This document shows positions 55,624-62,969 of a DNA stretch of 64,000 nt, piece after piece. Each line of letters begins with the position of its first letter. Positions within the stretch are counted from its first letter, which is position 1. This DNA is from Verrucomicrobiota bacterium (GTDB taxonomy: Bacteria > Verrucomicrobiota > Verrucomicrobiia > Limisphaerales > JADJPG01). The notes beneath the pieces were generated by a model. That model had not been told where the DNA came from. It saw nothing but the letters and a program-made list of their open reading frames with translations, and ran no database searches. The position numbers and the translations under genes were made by a program. The stretch is from assembly GCA_016713365.1 (NCBI GenBank), contig JADJPG010000011.1, positions 1-64,000 of the forward strand. Direction: 5' to 3'.

Positions 55624-55899
55624 ATGACATTCGCATTACTTGTTGGTGAGACAGAGAAGAACCTCCTTGAATTCCAGTTCAACCAATTGCTGGGGAGTAC
55701 TGTGATCAAGGTGAACGACAAGTTGGTGAAGAAAAGTGTCCGCCTCTTCTCAGAGCCGATCGAAGAGAAGCATGAGCTGGAGGTGGGCGAGAACGAACGA
55801 CACACTGTCTCGATCAAGAAGGAGCGCAAACTCCTGTTTGGTCAGAAGTATGTCGTTTATGTAAACCAACGCCTCGTGAAGCTCATTCACGGCTTCTAA
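55624..55899 (+). CDS. Small beta-rich protein, family not recognised
   Basis: 91 residues: MTFALLVGETEKNLLEFQFN and so on, with VIKVNDKLVKKSVRLFSEPI, KHELEVGENERHTVSIKKER, KYVVYVNQRLVKLIHGF. No signal peptide and no transmembrane helix. The alternation of short strands with two similar NDKLVK/NQRLVK turns suggests a small beta-sandwich or a repeat of two half-domains. It has a strong terminator directly downstream and a possible sigma-54 promoter upstream, so it is a free-standing, well-delimited gene. I do not assign a function. Confidence 0.75.
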   Translation: MTFALLVGETEKNLLEFQFNQLLGSTVIKVNDKLVKKSVRLFSEPIEEKHELEVGENERHTVSIKKERKLLFGQKYVVYVNQRLVKLIHGF

Positions 55900-55931
55900 C
55901 GTCCCGCCCCTTAGTCACCAATTCATTGCAC

Positions 55932-55955
55932 AGACGCGGACTTCGGTCCGCGTCT
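55932..55955. terminator. Rho-independent terminator
   Basis: AGACGCGGAC and GTCCGCGTCT form a perfect 10-bp stem with a UUCG tetraloop, followed by CTTTAT. It lies between the small gene and the convergent cobA/hemD gene and can serve both. Confidence 0.88.
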
Positions 55956-55957
55956 CT

Positions 55958-57486
55958 TTATCCCCGTTTCACCGCGAGGCGGATGGCGTTTGCGATGCCG
56001 TCGATCGTATGCTGTTTCGCTTCTAGGGTCGGCTTCAATCCGAGCGCGGTAATGGCCTTCGACGTTTCCGGACCGATCGAGGCAAGGCGTATTGAGGGGA
56101 ACTGCTTGAGCAGTTTCGGGAGATCGAAACGGGCGTGAAATTCTCCACCGTGGAACTGCTGGTAAATGTAATCCAGTCCGCGCCGGATTCGATCAACTTC
56201 GCCGCCGCGCCGTTGATGTCGTCGGTTTCCGGAACGGTTTTGTAAACGGCGACGTCGTCCACGATCGCACCGAGTGCTTCGAGTTCCTTCGGCAGATCGG
56301 GATTCGCCACCTGCGCGCGTGCGAGCAGGATGCGGAGGTTCTCCACGTCCTCAAACTTGTGGATCGCCGCGCCGATCTTCTTGGCGATGTATTCGTCCGG
56401 CATCACATCCACGCGAAGGTGCAGTTCCTTCAACTTGGCCGCGGTGGCCGGGCCAACGGCGGCAATGCGGAGATTGCCGAACGCGCGGATATCGTCGTAC
56501 GCCTTGAAGAAGTAGTCGAAGAAGGCGGTGACGCCGTTTGGGCTCGTGAAGACGATCCAGTTGTATTCGCCAATGCCCTGTAGCACTTCCACCAGCGGCT
56601 GCCGTTCGTCCGGTGCCTGAATCTTGATGGTCGGAATTTCGAGGATCTCCGCGCCGAGTTCCGAGAGTTGCTGTGAGAGCTGACTGGCCTGTTCGCGGGT
56701 GCGTGTGACCACGATGCGCTGACCAAACAACGGGCGCTGCTCGAACCAGTTCAGCTTTTCGCGAAGCTTAACCACGCCGCCGATGATGGTGACGGCGGGC
56801 GCCGCGAATTTCTTTTCCGCGACGATGTCCGCGATGGTTCCCAGCGTTCCTTGAATGGATTGCTGGCGTCCAGTGGTGCCCCAGCGAATCATTCCGACCG
56901 GAGTGGACTTGTCCATGCCGTGCTCGACGAGTGAGGACGCGATCTGGCGGATGCGCTCGACGCCCATCAACACGACCTTGGTTCCGGGCGTGCGCGCGAG
57001 CTGTTCGTAGTCGAGCGCCGTCTCCTGCTTGGTCGGATCTTCGTGGCCGGTGATGACGGTGAAACTGGAGCAGTGATCTCGGTGGGTGATGGGAATTCCC
57101 GCGTAGTTGGGGCCGGCGACGATCGAGGAGATTCCGGGAACGACTTCGAAACGAATGCCGGCGTCCGCGAGCTCTTCCGCTTCTTCGCCGCCGCGGCCGA
57201 AGACATACGGGTCGCCGCCTTTCAAACGCACGACGCATTTGCCGTCCTTGGCCTTTTTCACGAGCAGTTGATTGAGCTCGTCCTGCGGGATGGCGTGGTC
57301 CTTGGCGCGCTTGCCGCCGTAGATGACTTCCGCGGTCTTGGGCGCGAGGCGGAGCAGATCCATGTTCACGAGGGCGTCGTAGACGACGACATCCGCGCGT
57401 CCAAGCAATTCAGCGCCGCGCATGGTGAGCAATCCCGCATCGCCGGGGCCGGCGCCGACGAGATAAACTGTTCCGGTAGATTTCAT
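55958..57486 (-). CDS. cobA-hemD: CobA-HemD fusion: uroporphyrinogen-III methyltransferase/synthase, one frameshift
   Basis: About 508 residues. The N-terminal 250 are SUMT/CobA: VYLVGAGPGDAGLLTMRG, VVRLKGGDPYVFGRGGEEAE, VPGISSIVAGPNYAGIPITH. The C-terminal 250 are uroporphyrinogen-III synthase: GQRIVVTRTREQASQLSQQL, NWIVFTSPNGVTAFF, AAVGPATAAKL, DWITFTSSSTVENF. A one-base loss near 56133 shifts the frame; the next frame restores HARFDLPKLLKQFPSIRLAS, IGPETSKAITALGLKPTLEA and ends LAVKRG at 55958. The fusion makes uroporphyrinogen III and methylates it to precorrin-2, serving haem and sirohaem. It is the last gene of the minus-strand hem operon and stops beside a strong terminator. Confidence 0.93.
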
Positions 57487-57553
57487 TATCGAGTGAGGTT
57501 AGGACGAAGCTCAGGGCGCAGCAATACTGCGAAAGCGCGTTGCGGAGCGTTGT

Positions 57554-58552
57554 TCAGCTTTTCAGTTGCGAGGCAAGTTGACTGCCGAGTGCCGCTGCTG
57601 AATCGGCCGGCGCACTGGCGACGCCGCGCCGCGGACGGCTGTCGAGAAACGAGACGCCGCGGATGGAGAGTTCGTTTCCGTTCAACTCCGCCAGTGCTGC
57701 AACGGCGAGGTGACATCCGCCTCCCATCGCGCTGAGGAACGCGCGTTCCGCAGTGACGCAGGCATGAGTCTCCGTGTGGTTCAGCTTGGCGCAGATGGAT
57801 TCGAGGCGCGGATCGTTTTCTCGAATCTCGATGCCGATGGCAGCCTGGCCGACGCAGGGAAGCATTTCGCTCACGCTGAGCGCGGTGGCAGCGAGACCTG
57901 GTGGAACGTCGTGGCCGGTCAATTGTCCGGCGGGCGTGATGGAGTAACCGAGGCGCTGAAGGCCGGCGGCGGCGAGAATCGTGACATCGAGTTCCGACTG
58001 GTCGGCGATCTTCTTCAAGCGGGTGCCGACGTTGCCGCGGATGGGAACGATCTTCACGTCGGGCCGCTGTTCCTGAACCTGGGCTGCGCGTCGCGTGCTG
58101 CTGGTGGCGACGACGGCACCGTGGGGTAGGGCGCGGAGCGAAAGCCAAGGGCGGTAGCCGCGCTGGGCCTGGTTCACGGGCTTAGAGCTGTCCACGTGGT
58201 TGACCATGTATTCGAGGTCGCGATAGACGAGCACATCCCGCACATCAGCGCGACGGGTGACAGCGCCGAGCTTGAGCTTGGGCGGGAGTTCGGTCGGGAG
58301 ATCTTTCAGGCTGTGGACGGCGAGGTCGGCTTCGTTGACCAGCAGCGCTTCTTCAATTTCCTTTGTGAACAGGCCCTTCGGAAATTCCGCGTTCGCCAGC
58401 GACGCGGTTTGGAGCTTGTCGCCGGTGGTCTTGATGATCTTGAGGTCGAAGCTCTGGTCGGGAAACGCCTCGCGACATTGGGCGAGGATCATGTTGGCCT
58501 GCGCGAGGGCGAGGGCGCTGCCGCGGGTGGCGATGTAAATGGTTTTGCTCAC
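57554..58552 (-). CDS. hemC: Hydroxymethylbilane synthase
   Basis: 332 residues with a GTG start. Typical motifs: IYIATRGSALALAQANMIL, LADLAVHSLKDLPTELP-like EADLAVHSLKDLPTELPPKL, VVATSSTRRAAQVQEQRPD, IRGNVGTRLKKI, AAIGIEIREND, and the dipyrromethane cofactor Cys in SAMGGGCHLAVAA. It makes hydroxymethylbilane from porphobilinogen. A spacer-like insertion (MVNHVDSSKPVNQAQRGYRP) lies before the substrate-binding arginines and is longer than in E. coli. Between hemA and cobA/hemD in the operon. Confidence 0.96.
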   Translation of the reverse strand: MSKTIYIATRGSALALAQANMILAQCREAFPDQSFDLKIIKTTGDKLQTASLANAEFPKGLFTKEIEEALLVNEADLAVHSLKDLPTELPPKLKLGAVTRRADVRDVLVYRDLEYMVNHVDSSKPVNQAQRGYRPWLSLRALPHGAVVATSSTRRAAQVQEQRPDVKIVPIRGNVGTRLKKIADQSELDVTILAAAGLQRLGYSITPAGQLTGHDVPPGLAATALSVSEMLPCVGQAAIGIEIRENDPRLESICAKLNHTETHACVTAERAFLSAMGGGCHLAVAALAELNGNELSIRGVSFLDSRPRRGVASAPADSAAALGSQLASQLKS

Positions 58553-58576
58553 GGGAAAGTTTTGCAGGGCGGGGAG

Positions 58577-59632
58577 TTATTCGTGTCCGAAGGCCGGACG
58601 CGATTCAGACGCCACTCGATCTGGACGACGGGCGCCGAGCAGGCCCTGCGTCTTGTCGCGAATGATGGCCTCGCACTTGGTGAGTTCGTCCTTGCGTTGC
58701 TTCAGGTAGTCGCTGGCGATGGCCTGGAGGTCGTCGACGTTGTAGAGGTAAACGTTGTCGAGGTAGTTCACTTCGGGATCGATGTCGCGTGGGACGGCGA
58801 TATCGATGAGAAGCAACGGTTCGTTTCCGCGCAATGTCATCATCGGCCCGAGCTTGGTCCGATCGATGATGTAGTGCGGCGCCGAGGTGCTGCTGATGAC
58901 GATGTCGATCTTGCGGAACTCTTCCGCCCACGCGTCGAAGCTGACAGCGCGTCCTCCGAGTTCCTTCGCGAGCGCCTCGGCGCGATCATAGGAACGGTTG
59001 GAGACGAGAACGCTCTTTGCGCCGCGGGAGAGCAGGGCACGGGCGGCTTTCTCGCTGGTGTCGCCGGCGCCGATGACCATGACGTGGCGCTCCTCAAGGG
59101 AGCTGAAGATCTTTTCCGCGAGTTCCACAGCCACGGCGGCGACGGAGGTGGCGCCGCGCTGAATGTTGGTTTCGGTGCGGATCTGCTTGGCGACGTTGAA
59201 CGCGCGTTGGAAGGCCTTGTTCAGCCGGGAGCCGGTGTGGTTGTGCTGGAGCGCGAGGTCGTAGGCTTTCTTGAGCTGGCCGAGGATTTCTGTTTCACCG
59301 AGGACCATGGAGTCGAGGCCGGAGGCGACTTTGAAGAGGTGCTCGACGCTGTTGGGTTCAGACAGCTTGTAAATCTCGTCGGAGATCGGATCGCGATAGT
59401 CGTGGAGGTGAATTAGGAACTGGTGAAGTTCTTCAAAGGCCTGCCGGGGTTCGAGGCTGGTGGAGACGTACAGCTCGACCCGGTTGCAGGTGGAGAGGAT
59501 GACGGCTTCGTCGACCAGGCCGGACTCGCGCAGCTGCGCCAGTGTCGCGGGCACTCGCGCCTCGGCGAATGCGAATCGCTCGCGAAGCGTGACGGGCGCG
59601 GTGTGATGGCTGAGTCCGAGGACGAGAATCAT
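58577..59632 (-). CDS. hemA: Glutamyl-tRNA reductase
   Basis: 351 residues from the ATG at 59632, which begins MILVLGLSHHTAPVTLRERF, the conserved family start; the frame continues 35 codons upstream but that part is not conserved. The catalytic Cys is in ILSTCNRVELYV. The NADPH-binding domain shows VMVIGAGDTSEKAARALLSR, and SSTSAPHYII and LLIDIAVPRDIDPEV follow. The C-terminal dimerisation helix is rather short (the usual length is above 400). It commits glutamate to tetrapyrroles. It follows hemX by 49 bases. Confidence 0.95.
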   Translation of the reverse strand: MILVLGLSHHTAPVTLRERFAFAEARVPATLAQLRESGLVDEAVILSTCNRVELYVSTSLEPRQAFEELHQFLIHLHDYRDPISDEIYKLSEPNSVEHLFKVASGLDSMVLGETEILGQLKKAYDLALQHNHTGSRLNKAFQRAFNVAKQIRTETNIQRGATSVAAVAVELAEKIFSSLEERHVMVIGAGDTSEKAARALLSRGAKSVLVSNRSYDRAEALAKELGGRAVSFDAWAEEFRKIDIVISSTSAPHYIIDRTKLGPMMTLRGNEPLLLIDIAVPRDIDPEVNYLDNVYLYNVDDLQAIASDYLKQRKDELTKCEAIIRDKTQGLLGARRPDRVASESRPAFGHE

Positions 59633-59681
59633 GCGCGACGCTGGTTCGAACGACGATGAATGGAGATTAGGGTGGCCATTT

Positions 59682-60539
59682 TTACGGACGCTGGGCGGCG
59701 GTCGCCGGAGGTTCCGGTGCGGGGTTGTGAATGCCACTCAGCAGGTTGCTGCCCCAAAAGGTGAGGAGGACGAATGCGAACATTCCGACCGCGCCCCAGG
59801 CGAGCTTGCGCCCGCGCTGAGCGAAGTGCCAGCGGCTGATCAGCATTCCGGCGCAGGCAAACCAGACGAGAGCTGACCAGAGTATTTTTGTGTCGCCTTT
59901 GAAGTAAACGTCGTGGGTTTCCTTGAGATATCCGACGCCAATGGTCAGCCCGACGGTCAGCAGGACGAAGCCGGTGAGCATGAGCCCGGTCATGACGAGT
60001 TCGAGACGTTGAATTGGCGGCATCAGAGAGAAAATAGCCCGTGGCTTGTTGAACTTCAGGTTGTGCTCCTGCGTGAGATACATCACGGCAGCGATGGCGC
60101 TGAGTCCGAAACCTCCGTATGAAAGCAGAATCAGCGCAGCGTGAAGACTTAGCCAGCCGCCGGTGAAGACGGGTTGGTCGCCGTGCGGCGGATCAAGGCT
60201 TGGCATGAGTGCGAAGACGCCGATGCCGAACAAGATCGGGGAGGCAAACGCGCCGACAAACCGGAGGCGGTTCCACGTGCCGAGCAGGAGGTAAGTTGCG
60301 ACGATGGTCCAGGCGACGAAGAGGGTGGCTTCGTAGAGGTTGTTGATGGGGCAACGTTGGAGCGAGAAGCCCCGTTGGAACATGGCGTAGGTGTGGAACA
60401 AGGCGCCACCGAGCAGGAGACAGTAGTTGATCCGATTGTCTTCCCGAAATCCGCGGCGAAGGAGAAAAATGGCGTACAAGGAACTGATTCCGTAAAGCGT
60501 TACGGCAATCAGGAAGAGATGTCGGTCAGTCAACGACAC
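59682..60539 (-). CDS. HemX/CcsA-like cytochrome c assembly membrane protein
   Basis: 285 residues, GTG start, about eight transmembrane helices. It belongs to the CcsA/CcmC/HemX haem-handling family: TYAMFQRGFSLQRCPINNLY, GGWLSLHAALILLSYGGFGL, LLTFWGSNLLSGIHN with the C-terminal conserved histidine. The WWD loop typical of cytochrome c synthetases is not kept (the region reads ETHDVYFKGDTKILWSALVW), as in HemX proteins that sit upstream of hemA in Gram-positive operons. Its position before hemA favours the HemX role, a membrane partner that limits GluTR level; a role in cytochrome c maturation cannot be excluded given the many c-type cytochromes here. Confidence 0.87.
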   Translation of the reverse strand: MSLTDRHLFLIAVTLYGISSLYAIFLLRRGFREDNRINYCLLLGGALFHTYAMFQRGFSLQRCPINNLYEATLFVAWTIVATYLLLGTWNRLRFVGAFASPILFGIGVFALMPSLDPPHGDQPVFTGGWLSLHAALILLSYGGFGLSAIAAVMYLTQEHNLKFNKPRAIFSLMPPIQRLELVMTGLMLTGFVLLTVGLTIGVGYLKETHDVYFKGDTKILWSALVWFACAGMLISRWHFAQRGRKLAWGAVGMFAFVLLTFWGSNLLSGIHNPAPEPPATAAQRP

Positions 60540-60617
60540 GCCAGCAGGGTAGTTAAGGGTGGATTCGCCGCAAGAGGCAATTGTTAGGCACGGTTGCCAA
60601 GAACCGCGCTTTACTTG

Positions 60618-61559
60618 TTATCCAGCCTGCGGTGTGAAGCGTTTCAGGAAGTCGGCATAGGCGATGCGGATGCCTTCTTCGAGCTGCACTTTCGGTTTCC
60701 AACCCCGGGCGAAGAGCCGCGAACTGTCCATGAGCTTGCGCGGAGTGCCGTCCGGTTTGGATGTGTCCCACTGAATCTCGCCTTGGTAACCCACAACGGA
60801 GCGGACGGTTTCAGCCAGTTGTTTGATCGAGATGTCGCTGCCGAAGCCGACGTTGATGAACTGTTCCTCGCTGTAGTTTTTCAGGAGGAAAACACAGGCG
60901 CTGGCGAGATCGTCAGCGTAGAGGAATTCTCTGAGTGGGGAGCCTGTCCCCCAACAGGTGACGTGGGGGAGGGACGCCGCTTTGGCTTCGTGAAACTTGC
61001 GGATTAGCGCCGGAAGAACATGTGAATTCTTGAGGTCGTAGTTGTCGTTGGGGCCATACATGTTCGTCGGCATGGCACTGATGAAATCGCAACCATACTG
61101 CCGCCGGTAGGCCTGGCACATTTTGATGCCGGCGATCTTGGCGACCGCATACCATTGGTTGGTGGGCTCGAGCGGACCCGTGAGCAGGTAATCCTCTTTG
61201 AGCGGTTGGGGCGCGAGTTTTGGATAAATGCAGGAGCTTCCAAGGAACAACAGTTTCTTAACACCAGCCCGCCATGCGCCGTGAATGAGGTTGTTCTGGA
61301 TTTGCAGGTTCTCGTAGAGAAAGGCGGCCGGCTGCTGGTCATTGGCGAGGATTCCACCGACCTTGGCCGCGGCGACGATGACATACTCGGGTTTGGTTTC
61401 AGCGTAAAACTGTTCCACGGCGGCCGGGTCCAGAAGATTGAGCTCGGTGCGCGTTCGCTTGATGATCTGTCCGTGTCCCGCGCGCTCCAGCTCGCGGCAG
61501 ATCGCGCTGCCGACGAGTCCCCGGTGGCCGGCGACAAATATGCGTGAAGTGTTGTTCAT
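60618..61559 (-). CDS. fcl: GDP-L-fucose synthase
   Basis: 313 residues. An extended SDR: IFVAGHRGLVGSAICREL (NADP site), NLLDPAAVEQFYAETKPEYV, AAAKVGGILAND, FLGSSCIYPKLAPQPLKEDY, the catalytic Tyr/Lys in NQWYAVAKIAG, and PTNMYGPNDNYDLKNSHVLP, all typical of GDP-4-keto-6-deoxymannose epimerase/reductase. It makes GDP-L-fucose for surface polysaccharide. The matching GDP-mannose dehydratase is not in the window. It is upstream of the hem operon but separated by 78 bases, so it may be separately expressed. Confidence 0.95.
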   Translation of the reverse strand: MNNTSRIFVAGHRGLVGSAICRELERAGHGQIIKRTRTELNLLDPAAVEQFYAETKPEYVIVAAAKVGGILANDQQPAAFLYENLQIQNNLIHGAWRAGVKKLLFLGSSCIYPKLAPQPLKEDYLLTGPLEPTNQWYAVAKIAGIKMCQAYRRQYGCDFISAMPTNMYGPNDNYDLKNSHVLPALIRKFHEAKAASLPHVTCWGTGSPLREFLYADDLASACVFLLKNYSEEQFINVGFGSDISIKQLAETVRSVVGYQGEIQWDTSKPDGTPRKLMDSSRLFARGWKPKVQLEEGIRIAYADFLKRFTPQAG

Positions 61560-61761
61560 TCGTTGTATTCAACGACGATGGACGGGTTGAACGAGTGAGG
61601 ATTTGCGGGAGGGCTGGGACGTGTCGAACACTAAATTCTCGCGGAACTTTTCCGCTGGCCGGTGTTTGAATCGATGTTCCGAAGGCCGAATGCTTTTGAA
61701 TTTGTCATCGCAGACGAGCGTGACTAGGCTTTGGCTCAGTAAGACGAATCGAAAGAACTTT

Positions 61762-62109
61762 ATGCAATTCAATCACTCACGCCGCAGCGGCTTCACTCTC
61801 ATTGAAATCATGATCGTCGTTGCGATCATCGGCGTGCTTGCGGCGGTCGCCATCCCGAACTTGATCAAGGCCCGGAAGTCATCCGCCAAGCAGGCGTGCA
61901 TCGCGAACCTTAAGGCGATCGAAGGCGCAAAGGCGGTCTGGGCGCTGGAGAACAAAAAGAACGACGCTGATGTGCCGGGTGACGGGGAGTTGTTCGGTGC
62001 CGACAAGACGATCTCCCGCAAACCCGAGTGCCCCGGTGGCGGAACTTACGATATTCGCGCGGTCGCGGAGAAGCCGACTTGCACCGCTCCTGAGCATGTT
62101 TTGCCCTGA
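61762..62109 (+). CDS. Short type IV prepilin-like protein
   Basis: 115 residues from the ATG at 61762 (MQFNHSRRSGFTLIEIMIVV). The prepilin cleavage site is G/FTLIE; then NLIKARKSSAKQACIANLKA, IEGAKAVWALENKKNDADV and a C-terminal disulphide-type segment PECPGGGTYDIRAVAEKPTC. It is a close paralogue of the next gene. Only the N-terminal helix and one small domain are present, as in GspG-like pseudopilins. It has its own terminator. Confidence 0.88.
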   Translation: MQFNHSRRSGFTLIEIMIVVAIIGVLAAVAIPNLIKARKSSAKQACIANLKAIEGAKAVWALENKKNDADVPGDGELFGADKTISRKPECPGGGTYDIRAVAEKPTCTAPEHVLP

Positions 62110-62157
62110 TTGGCCGGGTCGATAGTTCGTCTTCGGCTTATCGCATTCTGAGTTTTG

Positions 62158-62194
62158 ATCGCTCATGTCGTAAGGCATGAGCGATTTCTTTTTT
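62158..62194 (+). terminator. Rho-independent terminator
   Basis: ATCGCTCATG (62158-62167) and CATGAGCGAT (62176-62185) form a perfect 10-bp stem with an 8-base loop, followed by TTCTTTTTT. Very strong. Confidence 0.93.
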
Positions 62195-62534
62195 ACCCAG
62201 CCTGCCGGGGTGTCTGATTTGTGGGCAGACCGTCGTGGCACGGTGTATTGGAGTTGGATGGGAGTGCCTATCGGCGGATTCTCGTGATGGAGCGGGGAGG
62301 TTCCGCCGAGGTGATGGACTTCCCGTCTTTGCCGTTCAAATTGCTTCCAAACCAACGGCTTCTCGTTCCTGCCAGAATTCTGGGGCGGGGAAGTCCCAAC
62401 CTGAATTCCTCATGGCACCTGTGCTGCTAAAGGTCCGTTTGCGGTAAGCAGTAGGCAATCTGTGAACGATGTGCAGCAATTAAGTTTAACCCGCCTACCG
62501 CTGAGTTCACGCCGCATGTGAAAGGTAACGAGTA
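62195..62534. promoter_or_regulatory. Gap between two pseudopilin genes with inverted repeat
   Basis: This 340-base gap has no convincing gene, although a 69-codon open frame (62221-62430) exists. GCGGTAAGCAGTAGGC (62441-62456) and GCCTACCGC (62494-62502) are inverted relatives, with GTGAAC/GTTCAC inside and after them; the unit type resembles the repeats at 36.0 and 49.4 kb. AAAGG ten bases before the ATG at 62535 is the ribosome site of the next gene. Confidence 0.5.
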
Positions 62535-62883
62535 ATGAAGATCAATACGCTCCGTAAGTCGGGCTTCACGCTGGTAGAAATCATGATCGTGGTGGCCATC
62601 ATCGGCCTCCTCGCCGCGATCGCGATTCCGAACTTCGTGCGAGCGCGCACCGCCAGCCAGACCAATGCCTGCATCGCCAATCTCAAGCAGATTGAAGGTG
62701 CCAAGGCCAACTGGGCGCTGGAAAACAAGAAGACCAGCGCGGATACGCCGGCGACGACTGACCTCTATGGCGCGAATCTACATCGCGCGCACTCCGGTGT
62801 GCCCTGGTGGTGGAACTTACACCATTAATGCGGTGGACACGGCTCCTTCGTGCAGCTTGTCCGCGAGCGGTCACACGCTGTAG
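62535..62883 (+). CDS. Short type IV prepilin-like protein, one frameshift
   Basis: About 115 residues. The N-terminus MKINTLRKSGFTLVEIMIVV is a prepilin signal; then NACIANLKQIEGAKANWALE, ENKKTSADTPATTDLYG. The first frame ends 62828 with an improbable WWWNLHH; a one-base shift near 62770 gives YIARTPVCPGGGTYTINAVD and TAPSCSLSASGHTL, ending at 62883. The repaired end matches the CPGGGTYDIRAV end of the previous gene, which confirms both the shift and the paralogy. A terminator follows. Confidence 0.85.
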
Positions 62884-62912
62884 TCCAATGGTCTGAGACC
62901 AAGACTTGCAAT

Positions 62913-62939
62913 AAGGGCCGGAGGTTTCCTCCGGCCCTT
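62913..62939. terminator. Bidirectional rho-independent terminator
   Basis: AAGGGCCGGAGG and CCTCCGGCCCTT form a perfect 12-bp stem with a TTT loop; TCTGCATTT follows. It ends the pseudopilin gene and lies 30 bases from the end of the convergent ammonium transporter gene. Confidence 0.88.
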
Positions 62940-62969
62940 TCTGCATTTATAAATCCTGCGCCAAATGGC

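Noticed and set aside
62221..62430. A 69-codon frame between the two pseudopilin genes
   Set aside because: Starts in a poor context directly after a terminator and has no similarity that I recognise; left as an uncertain possibility in the gap entry.
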